From: Gordoniibacillus kamchatkensis
GTDB lineage: Bacteria; Bacillota; Bacilli; Paenibacillales; NBRC-103111
Assembly: GCF_000829455.1 (NCBI RefSeq)
Contig: NZ_JXAK01000025.1
Span: 32,281-96,280 of the forward strand
Length of the DNA stretch: 64,000 bases
Direction: 5' to 3'
A model generated the notes under the pieces. That model made no database searches. It worked only from the letters and a program-made list of their open reading frames with translations, and was not told the DNA's origin. Position 1 is the stretch's first letter. Each line of letters opens with the position of its first letter. This document shows positions 1 through 10,965 of this stretch, one piece after another. Both the position numbers and the translations under genes were made by a program.

Positions 1-2
1 AG

Positions 3-1094
3 AAGGCGCGGGTCGAGCGGGCGGAAGAGCTGCTGGACCGGACGACGGTAAAGTCGACGGAAACGATCGATATGGCGATTGGCGGCTCCAGGCTCGGCAA
101 AAAGGTGCTTGAATTGGAGCATGTTTCTCACTCGCTTGGCGGGCGCAAGCTGATCGACGATTTCAGCTGCATCGTACAGCCGGCTGACCGGATCGGTATC
201 ATCGGACCGAACGGCAGCGGCAAGTCGACGCTGCTTCATCTTCTGGCCGGGCGGCTAGTGCCGGACGAAGGCAGCATCGCTGTCGGGTCGACAGTCAAAA
301 TCGCTTACTATACGCAAGAAAACGCGGAGATGGACGAGAAGCAGCGCGTGATCGATTACATCAAGGATGCGGCTGAACTTGTAACGACGACAGACGGCGA
401 ACGGGTAACGGCAGCGCAAATGCTGGAGCGGTTTTTGTTCCCGCCGTCTTTGCAATGGTCGCCGATCGGGCGTTTGTCCGGCGGGGAGAAGCGCCGGCTG
501 TATTTGCTGCGCACCTTGATGGGCGAGCCTAACGTGCTGCTGCTCGACGAACCGACGAACGACCTCGATATTCAGACTTTAACCGTGCTGGAGCATTATT
601 TGGAGCAATTTCCCGGGGCGGTTTTGACCGTATCGCACGACCGGTATTTTCTCGACCGCACTGCCGATAAGCTGTTAGTGTTCGAAGGCTGCGGCCGCCT
701 TCGGCGCTTCGAAGGCAGCTATTCCGACTATTTGGAACAGACGCAGCCGGAGCCGCATGAACAAGATGCAGCCGCGCCAAAATCCGCCGGAGCGAAAACG
801 GCCCAGCCGGCCCACGTTGCCGAAGGCCGAAGTGATTCCGTACCTGCGGTGCCGAAAAAACTGTCGTTCAAGGACCAAAAAGAATGGGAAACGATCGAAC
901 TTTATATTGCGGAGCTTGAGGAGAAGCAAGCCGCCGTCAGGGAGCGATTAAACGGGGCAGGCAGCGACTACGAGCTTTTGCAGCGGTTGGCCGCGGAAGA
1001 GAAAGATGTGGCGGACGAGCTGGATAGGGCGATGACCCGTTGGGCCGAGCTGTCCGAGCTCGTGGAACGAATCGAGCAGGCTAGGAAAAATTGA
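3..1094 (+). CDS. ABC-F family ATPase, Uup/YfmR type (5' truncated by window)
   Basis: This is the C-terminal half of a soluble ABC-F protein, a ribosome-associated translation factor class without membrane domains. The reading frame is open to the left edge, so the first Met at 72 is internal. Visible are a complete second ATPase domain with Walker A GPNGSGKST, the signature LSGGEKRR and Walker [13 protein letters not shown], then the H-loop VSHDRYFLDR. An acidic/Ala-rich linker leads to a coiled-coil C-terminal domain beginning near KKLSFKDQKEW, the tail typical of Uup/YfmR (known to bind nucleic acid in Uup). The first ATPase domain lies outside the window. The family is clear; the exact orthologue is less so. 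Confidence 0.9.
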   Translation, partial: KARVERAEELLDRTTVKSTETIDMAIGGSRLGKKVLELEHVSHSLGGRKLIDDFSCIVQPADRIGIIGPNGSGKSTLLHLLAGRLVPDEGSIAVGSTVKIAYYTQENAEMDEKQRVIDYIKDAAELVTTTDGERVTAAQMLERFLFPPSLQWSPIGRLSGGEKRRLYLLRTLMGEPNVLLLDEPTNDLDIQTLTVLEHYLEQFPGAVLTVSHDRYFLDRTADKLLVFEGCGRLRRFEGSYSDYLEQTQPEPHEQDAAAPKSAGAKTAQPAHVAEGRSDSVPAVPKKLSFKDQKEWETIELYIAELEEKQAAVRERLNGAGSDYELLQRLAAEEKDVADELDRAMTRWAELSELVERIEQARKN

Positions 1095-1145
1095 TTGTTA
1101 AAGATTTGTAAAATCAGATGCGCTGCCTCATGCGCCGGAATGTGC

Positions 1146-1151
1146 TATACT
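1146..1151 (+). promoter_or_regulatory. candidate extended -10 promoter of the C39 peptidase gene
   Basis: TATACT preceded by TGC (TGnTATACT, extended -10) lies about 70 bp before the peptidase start, after the stop of the ABC-F gene. No convincing -35 is seen 17 bp upstream. Confidence 0.4.
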
Positions 1152-1219
1152 AACTTGATAATAGCAGAATACTAGAGAGATAAGGGGAAATTTCGGAAAG
1201 ATTGGAGAGTGAAACCGCT

Positions 1220-3918
<2,699 letters not shown>

Positions 3919-3937
3919 ACAACTAGACATCTAGCAT

Positions 3938-3976
3938 AAAGGCGCTGGCTGCCCGATTTCGGCACCCGGCGTCTTT
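3938..3976 (+). terminator. imperfect 16-bp hairpin after ykpA
   Basis: Arms AAAGGCGCTGGCTGCC and GGCACCCGGCGTCTTT pair with three mismatches around a 7-base loop, 20 bases after the ykpA stop. The T-run is only CTTT, so termination may be weak. Confidence 0.5.
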
Positions 3977-4012
3977 CGTCGTATACTCCCGGAAGAGAGA
4001 GGCGAATACCGC

Positions 4013-4552
4013 TTGTTCGATCCGACCATTTACGATAATTTAAAAACGGTGCTGGAAGGCTGCGTATACGACCTCGACCTGGACGGCAGCATTGTCGTTA
4101 CGAACCGTATCGACCGCATCGATCTGGCCACGATGTCGCGCTGCTGCGCGCTGCGCTTTCGCGAGCTGAAAGCATTTGCCGCTACGGCCGAAATCGGCCT
4201 GAGCGCATCGCTGGCCGATCTTGCGGCGGAGCTGCTGCGCCCGCGCGGCGAAGTTCCCGGCTGCGAGCTGGCGATTTCGTTCCAGCTGCGCGTCCTCGAT
4301 CCGGATGCGGCAGGACCGGAAATCGAGCGGGAGCTGCTGGCGATCTGGGACCGCCGGCCGTCCGTCCGCCAGCGGTATACGTTCGAGCAGCCGGCGCTCG
4401 AGGAAGGCTACGAAACGAATATTAGCCTGAACTTCGGACGCAAGCTGGACGAAAGCAATGCGGACGATTTTCCGCGGCTGGTGGAGGTGACGCTGCGCAG
4501 CTTGCGCTGGCTGAACCGCTTTGCGGCGGAGCAAGGAGGTCACGGGCGATGA
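4013..4552 (+). CDS. conserved-looking hypothetical protein (179 aa)
   Basis: Not recognised. The TTG start is supported by GGAAGAGAGAGG about ten bases upstream. The protein is soluble, without signal peptide or membrane segment, and acidic overall. It has a Cys pair in MSRCCALRF and a tail ending RWLNRFAAEQGGHGR. A TATACT hexamer at 3982-3987 could be its own -10. The stop overlaps the ATG of the thioredoxin-like gene by four bases and KapB follows, so the three genes probably form one transcription unit. Confidence 0.65.
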   Translation: MFDPTIYDNLKTVLEGCVYDLDLDGSIVVTNRIDRIDLATMSRCCALRFRELKAFAATAEIGLSASLADLAAELLRPRGEVPGCELAISFQLRVLDPDAAGPEIERELLAIWDRRPSVRQRYTFEQPALEEGYETNISLNFGRKLDESNADDFPRLVEVTLRSLRWLNRFAAEQGGHGR

Positions 4553-4920
4553 ACGTGCCGGCAGACGGGAAAGAACTGACCGGGACAGAACTGAAACAGC
4601 TGGCGCAGCAAAGCGAAATGCGGCGGGAGCCGCTGCTTGTCATGTTCGTTACGCCGCTATGCGGAACATGCCGAGTCGCTTTGCGAATGCTGGAAATTGC
4701 CGAAGCGACAGACCCGACCGTGCACGTTTACCGCTGCAACATCAATACGGCTCCGGAACTTGCGCAGCGCTGGCGGATTGCCAGCGTCCCCGCATTGGCG
4801 AGCATCGTACGGGGCGAAGCGGCACACGTTTTATACCGCATGGAATCCGTGGGCCGGATGTTCAGCTGGCTGCAGCAGCATCGTCAAATCGAGATGGAGG
4901 GGAACGAGCATGGAACATGA
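4549..4920 (+). CDS. thioredoxin family protein
   Basis: A 123-residue thioredoxin-fold protein with the redox motif CGTC in MFVTPLCGTCRV. The cis-Pro region RIASVPALASI lies about 50 residues later, matching the thioredoxin core. There is no signal peptide, so it should act in the cytoplasm on disulfides of unknown partners. Start and stop overlap both neighbours (ATGA at 4549; 11 bases with kapB), arguing for tight co-translation. Pairing with KapB is seen here but its meaning is not established. Confidence 0.8.
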   Translation: MNVPADGKELTGTELKQLAQQSEMRREPLLVMFVTPLCGTCRVALRMLEIAEATDPTVHVYRCNINTAPELAQRWRIASVPALASIVRGEAAHVLYRMESVGRMFSWLQQHRQIEMEGNEHGT

Positions 4921-5299
4921 ACCGTTCAAAGCCGGAGATATCGTTGTCGCCGAGTACAAAAGCGGACGCTACATCGGCCGAATCGTCGAATTGACGAGCT
5001 CGCGCAAGGCGGCTGTGGAAATTATGGCGGTCGCCCGGCATCCGCAGCAGGGCGACTTGCACCACCCGATGCAGGCCGACGTCGGCTTGTTTCACCAGCG
5101 CCGGGCGCTTGCGCACAAGGAAATCGCGCTCATGCTGCTGACAACGATCGAGCCGTATCGCGGCTCCGTACCGGACTACGCGGATTCGCTGCGGCACGCC
5201 GTTCAAAGCCATAAGCAAGAGCTGAATCAGTTGCAGCGCTGGGCAGAGCGGGCTTTGGCCGAGATGGAAGCGCTGGAGAAAGATTATTTCCGAAGCTAA
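4910..5299 (+). CDS. kapB: KapB-like protein (sporulation kinase-associated)
   Basis: A 129-residue protein resembling KapB of Bacillus, which is needed for KinB-dependent input to the sporulation phosphorelay. The match rests on the order GDIVVAEYKSGRYIG, then ARHPQQGDLHHP, then FHQRRALAHKE, and a helical C-terminus. The ATG at 4910 follows GGAGGGG with seven-base spacing; the frame is open upstream but that part overlaps the thioredoxin gene. KapB is often described as a lipoprotein, yet no lipobox or signal peptide is present with this start. Membrane attachment is therefore not supported by the sequence. Confidence 0.78.
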   Translation: MEHEPFKAGDIVVAEYKSGRYIGRIVELTSSRKAAVEIMAVARHPQQGDLHHPMQADVGLFHQRRALAHKEIALMLLTTIEPYRGSVPDYADSLRHAVQSHKQELNQLQRWAERALAEMEALEKDYFRS

Positions 5300-5322
5300 C
5301 TTACACCGGAGGGAAACAGAAC

Positions 5323-6402
5323 ATGACCACCAGCAACAAGCTTATCCGCCTCGGCTTTATCGGGGCAGGAAACATTGCCAACGTACATATGGAAATGTTC
5401 GGCAAGCTGCCGGACAGCGTCGAACTTGCAGGCGTTACCGATGTGTATGCATCGCTTGCCGAAGCGCGTGCCAAGCAGCACCACATCGCCCGCGTTTATG
5501 CGACGAGCGACGAGCTGCTTGCCGATCCGAACATCGATGCCGTCGTGATCGGCGTTTCCAACGAATGGCATGCGCCCATAGCCGTAAAAGCGCTCGAAGC
5601 AGGCAAGCACGTGCTGCTCGAGAAGCCGATGGCAATCGATCTGGCTGCGGCGAAGACGATTGTGGAAGCGCACCGCAAAGCCGGCACCGTGCTGATGATC
5701 CCGCACCAGCTGCGCTGGGAATCGGTGGCGATGCAAGTGAAGGAGCAGGCGGACAAAGGCTCGCTCGGCCGCATTTACCATGCCAAGGCGGGCTGGCTCC
5801 GCCGCAAAGGAATTCCCGGCTGGGGCACATGGTTTACGCAAATGAGCAAATCCGGAGGCGGGCCGCTCATCGACATCGGCGTCCATATGCTGGACTTATC
5901 GCTTTATTTGATGGGCAATCCGCGCCCGGTCTCCGTGTTCGGCTCGACGTATGCCGAGTTCGGCCCGCGCAAAAAAGGAATCGGCACATGGGGCAAGCCG
6001 GACTGGAACGGAATTTACGACGTGGAAGATTTCGCTACGGCTTTGATCAAGCTGGACAACGGCGCCACGTTGTCGCTGGACGTCAGCTGGGCGGCGCTGA
6101 TCGAAACCGACAGCCAGCCTTACGTTCATTTGCTCGGAACGGAAGGCGGCGCCGCCTTGCGGGGGACGAGCGGCAAGCTGATGAGCGAACAGTTCGACCG
6201 CGAAGCGAATGTCGAGCTTTCCGTGCCGAAAGACGACGAAGGGTCGCGCATCCGCATGAGCCGCCATTTCGTCGAATGCATCCGCGGCAATCGGGAGCCG
6301 ATTACGTCGGTGATGACCGGCTACACGAACAATCTCATTCTCGATGCGATTTACAAGTCGTCCCGCAGCGGCCGCGAAGTCGTTCTGGACTGGGAGCTGT
6401 AG
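5323..6402 (+). CDS. Gfo/Idh/MocA family NAD(P)-dependent oxidoreductase
   Basis: A 359-residue cytoplasmic dehydrogenase. The N-terminal Rossmann fold shows GFIGAGNIANVH, and the family motif EKPMAID follows near residue 105 (Lys-Pro contacts the nicotinamide). The C-terminal part holds GPLIDIGVHMLDL, whose Asp and His are the usual catalytic residues. Members oxidise or reduce sugars, inositols and related polyols; nothing in the neighbourhood fixes the substrate. GGAGGG lies nine bases before the ATG. The next gene starts within five bases of its stop, suggesting a two-gene unit. Confidence 0.9.
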   Translation: MTTSNKLIRLGFIGAGNIANVHMEMFGKLPDSVELAGVTDVYASLAEARAKQHHIARVYATSDELLADPNIDAVVIGVSNEWHAPIAVKALEAGKHVLLEKPMAIDLAAAKTIVEAHRKAGTVLMIPHQLRWESVAMQVKEQADKGSLGRIYHAKAGWLRRKGIPGWGTWFTQMSKSGGGPLIDIGVHMLDLSLYLMGNPRPVSVFGSTYAEFGPRKKGIGTWGKPDWNGIYDVEDFATALIKLDNGATLSLDVSWAALIETDSQPYVHLLGTEGGAALRGTSGKLMSEQFDREANVELSVPKDDEGSRIRMSRHFVECIRGNREPITSVMTGYTNNLILDAIYKSSRSGREVVLDWEL

Positions 6403-6406
6403 GGTG

Positions 6407-6877
6407 ATGAGCGAATCTTTCCAAGCCATGGCCAAGGTGCCGGCGGAATGGCTGGCGGAACGGCTCGAGACGGTCCGCGAGCTGAAGCGGGACGATCTCG
6501 AGCTGTACGAGATTGCGAAAGACCGTGACACCGGCGAGCATTATTTGCACTATGCCTACGTTCACCGCGATTTCACGAGCGGCGCCGGCGCCGAGGAGAC
6601 GTTTCACCAACTGATGGCGCTCTCCAGCGACGATGTGCTCGGCCTGCTGTTCGAAAACGAGCCGTATTCGTATCCCGATCATTGGCATCGCGCCTTTCTG
6701 CGCAACGGTCCGGAAGGATTCTTCGTCTGGTTCGATCCGGTGCCCGCCGCGGAAGAAGCGGAGGCGGATGCGGCCGGCCGGGAGCTGCGCGACAAGCTGC
6801 TGCGTTTTAAACAGTCTGGGGTATATGACGAACAAGCCGTACGTAAATTGTTCAAAGAGCTGGACGGCGACGTATGA
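6407..6877 (+). CDS. hypothetical protein (156 aa)
   Basis: Not recognised. The start is placed at ATG 6407 (a GTG at 6404 is also in frame); the open frame upstream overlaps the dehydrogenase. The protein is acidic, soluble and rich in aromatic residues (HYLHYAYVHRDF, YSYPDHWHRAF), with a charged helical C-terminus ending FKELDGDV. No signal peptide, membrane segment or metal motif is seen. Confidence 0.6.
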   Translation: MSESFQAMAKVPAEWLAERLETVRELKRDDLELYEIAKDRDTGEHYLHYAYVHRDFTSGAGAEETFHQLMALSSDDVLGLLFENEPYSYPDHWHRAFLRNGPEGFFVWFDPVPAAEEAEADAAGRELRDKLLRFKQSGVYDEQAVRKLFKELDGDV

Positions 6878-6937
6878 AAGGCCCCGTCCCAAGGCAATCC
6901 TGATATCAGCAACGATTACTTCTTGCAGGAGGACGTT

Positions 6938-7099
6938 ATGGACACGGGATCATATCGCTTTGCGGACTTGAAGCATAACGAACAGCTATTGCAGGACATA
7001 CGGCAGCTTGAATCGAAATTGGAGCTGCAGCTCGGTACGGAAGTTGCGCTTATCGCTTACGCCAAAGGCACACAGGAGCAAAGCTCAAATCGCCCATAA
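6938..7099 (+). CDS. small protein (53 aa), unknown
   Basis: A short gene with an excellent ribosome site (CAGGAGG, five bases before ATG). It encodes a 53-residue mostly helical protein containing KHNEQLLQDIRQLESKLE and TEVALIAYAK, ending SSNRP. It lies 60 bases after the previous gene and is closed by a strong terminator ten bases downstream, which supports it as a real gene. No family is recognised. Confidence 0.6.
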   Translation: MDTGSYRFADLKHNEQLLQDIRQLESKLELQLGTEVALIAYAKGTQEQSSNRP

Positions 7100-7109
7100 C
7101 CGCTGCCAC

Positions 7110-7154
7110 AAAAGAGGAATCGTCCCCGAAAATGGGGGGCGGTTCCTCTTTTTG
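7110..7154 (+). terminator. strong rho-independent terminator
   Basis: AAAAGAGGAA and TTCCTCTTTTT arms plus an inner CCCC/GGGG pairing, ending in a T-run, immediately after the 53-residue gene. Confidence 0.85.
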
Positions 7155-7230
7155 TTTCCAGCGGGCGTATAATTTAACCGGGAACCTTCATCCTAAGCGT
7201 ATACATGCATATGAGATGGAGGAAATCCCA

Positions 7231-7938
7231 GTGACCGATTGGCGATCCACCGCCGTCAAGGCAGCGGCAGCTTTGCTCGTCGTCCTCGCCGCCGCAGGCT
7301 GCACAAGCGGCAACGAAAACAAGAGCGCCGCGCCGGATACGGCCGCTACCGACAGAGACCCGCGCAACAACGAGAATAATACGCTCGGGGCGAAGAGCTT
7401 GCCGTCCGACCCCGGCGTTTTGCCGCAGCGCGACAGCGTCGATAAAACCGAGTTTCACTACAATTCCCGGTTGGCAATGAACGAAGTGCTCAGCGAGCGG
7501 CTTCGCACTCGCGTACCCGAACTGGCCGCGGCATACGTGGCTCTGACCGAAAGCAATGCTTATGCGGCGGTAAAGCTGAAAGGCCCGCATGCCCAAAGTC
7601 TCGCGGGTACGGCTGCCGACTCGCAAGAGCCGATGGCAGACGGCAAAAGCGGCGCCGGAATTTTTGGTATGGGACAAGGTGGCAACCTGGACTGGCGCGC
7701 GCAGGACGGGATGACGACCGAGCTGCAGTCCAAAATTTCCCGTGTACTGCACGAGCTTGCGCCGGGCAAAGCCAACATTTTCGTATCGTCCAATCCGAAT
7801 TACGTGCGCCGGATGAAATATTACGCCGAGCAGTCGCGCGCCGGCACGTCGATGGATCATTTTATCAACGAGTTCAACACGATGGCGCATTATGCGTTCC
7901 CTTACAACGCGAATGCTGCCAATATCGGCAATCGTTGA
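7231..7938 (+). CDS. YhcN/YlaJ-like sporulation lipoprotein
   Basis: A 235-residue lipoprotein. GTG 7231 follows ATGGAGGA with suitable spacing. It gives a signal peptide with a lipobox LAAAGC near residue 22, followed by a disordered Asn/Asp/Pro-rich stretch. The folded part, from about residue 75 on, has the layout of the YhcN/YlaJ family: ...AAYVALTESNAYAAVKL... and a Gly-rich insert, then ISRVLHELAPGKANIFVSSNP. Those proteins occur in spore membranes or the cortex and influence germination. The tail GTSMDHFINEFNTMAHYAF is less familiar. Confidence 0.75.
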   Translation: MTDWRSTAVKAAAALLVVLAAAGCTSGNENKSAAPDTAATDRDPRNNENNTLGAKSLPSDPGVLPQRDSVDKTEFHYNSRLAMNEVLSERLRTRVPELAAAYVALTESNAYAAVKLKGPHAQSLAGTAADSQEPMADGKSGAGIFGMGQGGNLDWRAQDGMTTELQSKISRVLHELAPGKANIFVSSNPNYVRRMKYYAEQSRAGTSMDHFINEFNTMAHYAFPYNANAANIGNR

Positions 7939-8032
7939 CCAGGCCGGAGTCGCGAGTAATCCATGCGCCGCATGGCATAATAAACTTCGGCCCGCTATGG
8001 GACTACAACTTATAACCGGGAGGCTTTTTGCC

Positions 8033-8368
8033 ATGATGATGCAAAGCTTCAACAGCTCGATTCAGCAGTGCCGGCAAATCGTGCAGCAGCTCATGCAGCA
8101 AACGCAGCAATCGAGCCGCATGTACGAGATGATGCTGCAACGCGAAACCCAGAACGAGCAGCAGCTGATGCAGCTCGCCCAGCGCGAACGCCAAGCGGCG
8201 CAAGTGATCCAGCAGGCGCTGCAAGGCCATAATACGGCAATGCAAAACATGCAGCAGTGCCTGCAAATCATCGCCCAGCTGGAGCGAGATCTTCATCAGG
8301 CGCTGTCGTTTACGGCCTCCGCGGCAATGCAGCAGCAGCCCTTCCAGCAAGGAACGTACCGCCACTAA
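8033..8368 (+). CDS. Gln/Met-rich helical protein (111 aa), unknown
   Basis: Starts at ATG 8033 after CGGGAGG (nine-base spacing); a second in-frame ATG follows directly. The protein is almost entirely helical and unusually rich in Gln and Met, e.g. QQLMQQTQQSSRMYEMMLQ, with heptad-like spacing suggesting a coiled coil. No signal peptide, no catalytic motif, no known family. It sits between the spore lipoprotein and an acidic small protein, so a sporulation link is possible but only by position. Confidence 0.6.
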   Translation: MMMQSFNSSIQQCRQIVQQLMQQTQQSSRMYEMMLQRETQNEQQLMQLAQRERQAAQVIQQALQGHNTAMQNMQQCLQIIAQLERDLHQALSFTASAAMQQQPFQQGTYRH

Positions 8369-8470
8369 GCTTCGGGACCCGATCGGCCACGCCAGCAACG
8401 GGAAACCGCGCTTCCGGACGAAGGCCGGATGGCGCGGCCCGCTACATACGCAAGCAGGGAGGTAGCGACG

Positions 8471-8686
8471 ATGATCAAGCAATATTTTGCCGACATACGC
8501 CTGGAGCCGAACGACTCGCTGAGCGAATCGCTGCAGGACCTTGTCAATGAAGCCGAAGCCGAGTTCGAGACGCCTTTTGTCGAAGTCGCGCAAGTGATTC
8601 CGCATACGTCCACGAACTACACCGTTATTCTCAACCTCGATTTCGACGAAAGCGAAGAAGAGGAAGCAAGCTCCAAGGAAGAGTAA
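8471..8686 (+). CDS. small acidic protein (71 aa), unknown
   Basis: ATG 8471 follows AGGGAGGT. The first 58 residues look like a small alpha/beta domain (MIKQYFADIRLE ... YTVILNLDF) and the last 13 are almost only Glu/Asp/Ser plus a Lys. The overall pattern is faintly like small sporulation proteins of the Cse60 type, but the resemblance is too weak for a name. Confidence 0.55.
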   Translation: MIKQYFADIRLEPNDSLSESLQDLVNEAEAEFETPFVEVAQVIPHTSTNYTVILNLDFDESEEEEASSKEE

Positions 8687-8787
8687 CGACCGCGGATCAC
8701 TCTTTTCCGCTAAATGTGCTTCCGACTCCCCGGTTATGGTAAAATTGGGAATGGGACGCACCGCTTGAGGGGAAAGGAAGATCATTC

Positions 8788-9573
8788 GTGAATGCACATG
8801 AAATCGATTATCGCATTATAGGCAACGAACTGCAGTATGTCGAAATTGAGCTGGATCCCGGCGAGAGTGCCGTCGCCGAAGCGGGAGCCTTCATGATGAT
8901 GGATCAAGGTATCGGCATGGAGACGATATTCGGCGACGGGAGCGCGGCGAGTCAAGGGTTTATGGGCAAGCTGCTCGGGGCCGGCAGACGGCTGTTGACG
9001 GGAGAAAGCCTGTTCATGACAGTGTTTACGAACCGCGGCCACGGCAAGCAGAGCGTGTCGTTCGCGGCCCCGTATCCCGGTAAAATACTGCCGATGGACT
9101 TGTCGCAGCTGGGCGGCAAGCTCGTTTGCCAAAAAGACTCCTTTCTTTGCGCGGCCAAAGGGGTTTCGATCGGCATCGAGTTTCAGCGCAAGCTGGGGGT
9201 TGGCTTTTTCGGCGGCGAAGGCTTTATTATGGAAAAAATTGAAGGCGACGGCCTTGCCTTCGTCCACGCCGGCGGCGCCATAGCCGAGCGCACGCTGCGT
9301 CCCGGCGAAGTGCTTCGCGTCGACACCGGCTGCCTGGTGGCAATGACGCGGGAGATCGAATACGACATTGAATTCGTCAAAGGCGTCAAAACGGCGTTAT
9401 TCGGCGGCGAAGGGTTATTTTTTGCTACGCTGCGCGGGCCCGGTACCGTGTGGGTGCAGTCGCTTCCCTTCAGCCGATTGGCAGACCGCGTGCTGTCAGC
9501 CAGCCGCATGGGAGGTCGCCGCGAAGAAGGCAGCGTGCTTGGCGGGCTCGGCAATTTGCTCGACGGAGACTGA
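8788..9573 (+). CDS. AIM24/TIGR00266 family protein
   Basis: A 261-residue protein of the AIM24 beta-barrel family, of unknown biochemical function. Diagnostic stretches are [19 protein letters not shown] near the start, the Gly-rich [19 protein letters not shown] near residue 215 and [11 protein letters not shown] in the middle. The GTG start follows GAGGGGAAAGG. A TGGTAAAAT sequence at 8737-8745 may be its extended -10. The gene stands alone and is closed by a strong terminator. Confidence 0.85.
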   Translation: MNAHEIDYRIIGNELQYVEIELDPGESAVAEAGAFMMMDQGIGMETIFGDGSAASQGFMGKLLGAGRRLLTGESLFMTVFTNRGHGKQSVSFAAPYPGKILPMDLSQLGGKLVCQKDSFLCAAKGVSIGIEFQRKLGVGFFGGEGFIMEKIEGDGLAFVHAGGAIAERTLRPGEVLRVDTGCLVAMTREIEYDIEFVKGVKTALFGGEGLFFATLRGPGTVWVQSLPFSRLADRVLSASRMGGRREEGSVLGGLGNLLDGD

Positions 9574-9585
9574 ACTTATCGATTC

Positions 9586-9627
9586 AAAAAGAGGCCGTCC
9601 CCTCGGACCGGGGGCGGCCTCTTTTTG
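9586..9627 (+). terminator. rho-independent terminator after AIM24 gene
   Basis: Perfect arms AAAAAGAGGCCG and CGGCCTCTTTTT with an inner CCCC/GGGG pairing and a T-run. Confidence 0.9.
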
Positions 9628-9651
9628 TCAAAATGGAATTATTCAAACCAA

Positions 9652-9680
9652 TTGACACCAAATTCGACCGGTGCTAATAT
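9652..9680 (+). promoter_or_regulatory. promoter of the sulfate transporter operon
   Basis: Consensus -35 TTGACA at 9652-9657 and TAATAT at 9675-9680, separated by exactly 17 bases, about 120 bases before sbp. The leader between promoter and gene is AT-rich and holds the hairpin described next. Confidence 0.8.
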
Positions 9681-9724
9681 ACTCATCAAGTAAAACATAG
9701 TAAATCGATAGGATTAATTTATAA

Positions 9725-9749
9725 ATGTCCACCGGACCACCGGAGACAT
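9725..9749 (+). other. leader hairpin before sbp
   Basis: ATGTC at 9725-9729 pairs with GACAT at 9745-9749, enclosing two CCGG blocks that can also pair. It lies in the 5' leader of the sulfate transporter transcript. It does not resemble the SAM (S-box) riboswitch and has no terminator T-run; role unknown. Confidence 0.35.
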
Positions 9750-9799
9750 GAATTTTATAGCATGTACCCGTTCAATTATTGGAAAGGTGGAGCAAAATC

Positions 9800-10917
9800 A
9801 TGATGACACACTCATTACGCACACGATTCATTTGGAAGAAGCTCGGGATGGCAACTTTGGCGGCCGCGCTGCTCGGCACGTTTACCGCTTGCGGCGGCGG
9901 CGCACAGCAAGCGCAGGCGCCCGCGGCTGCGCCGAAAGGCGACAGCAACTCCGCGGCACCGGCTCCGGCGGCGAAGAAGCCCGTCGAACTGCTCAATGTG
10001 TCCTACGATCCGACCCGTGAGCTGTATGAAGCTTATAATCAAGCCTTCGCTAAATATTGGAAAGATAAAACCGGCCAAACCGTGACGATCCAGCAGTCGC
10101 ACGGCGGCTCCGGCAAGCAGGCCCGGTCTGTGGCCGACGGGCTCGAAGCCGATGTCGTGACGCTGGCTCTCGCTTACGATATCGACTCTCTCGTACCGGG
10201 AGGCTCATTCCCGCCGACTGGCAAAAGCGGCTTGACAATAACAGCACGCCTTACACGTCTACCATCGTATTCCTCGTACGCAAAGGCAATCCGAAGGGTA
10301 TCAAAGACTGGGACGATCTGGTGAAGCCGGGCGTTTCGGTTATTACGCCGAACCCGAAGTCGTCTGGCGGCGCCCGCTGGAACTTCCTTGCCGCTTGGGC
10401 CTACGCGCTGCAAAAATATGGCAAAGACGAGGCGAAAGCGAAAGAGTTCGTCGGCCAGCTGTACAAAAACGTCGCCGTCCTCGATTCCGGCGCCCGCGAT
10501 TCAACAAACACGTTCGTGCAGCGCGGCATCGGCGACGTGCTGATCGCATGGGAGAACGAAGCGTACTTGTCGCTCAAAGAGTTCGGCGGCCAATACGAGA
10601 TTGTAAGCCCGTCGCTGTCGATTTTGGCGGAGCCGCCCGTATCGGTCGTCGATAAAGTTGCCGACAAGAAAGGGACCCGTGAAGTGGCGGAAGCGTACTT
10701 GAAGTACTTATATTCCGACGAAGGCCAGGAAATCGCCGCCAAAAACTTTTATCGTCCGCGCAGCGAAGCGATTGCCCAAAAATACGAAAAGCAGTTCCCT
10801 AAGCTCAATCTGGTTAAAGTCGACGATCCGGATTTCGGCGGCTGGACGAAGGTGCAGGACAAATTTTTCAAAGACGGCGGAGTGTTTGACCAAATTTACG
10901 TCCCGGCGAAAAAGTAA
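9800..10917 (+). pseudogene. sbp: sulfate ABC transporter substrate-binding protein, frameshifted
   Basis: Extracytoplasmic sulfate/thiosulfate-binding lipoprotein feeding CysTW. It starts at ATG 9800 after GGAAAGGTGG, with a signal peptide and lipobox TACG. Frame 1 runs to [13 protein letters not shown] near 10190; the homologous continuation (IPADWQKRL ... NSTPYTST) is in the -1 frame and runs to 10917. Loss of one base around 10185-10205 explains this. Both halves carry the Sbp family signatures ([32 protein letters not shown]), so the gene is complete apart from the indel. It is the first gene of the sbp-cysT-cysW-cysA operon. Confidence 0.85.
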
Positions 10918-10965
10918 GGCGCGGCCGTACTTACACCGGTTCCCCCTTTCGAAAGGAGAATCCTT

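Noticed and set aside
9630..9799. SAM (S-box) riboswitch before the sulfate operon
   Set aside because: The leader is too short and lacks the conserved core; only a simple hairpin is seen.
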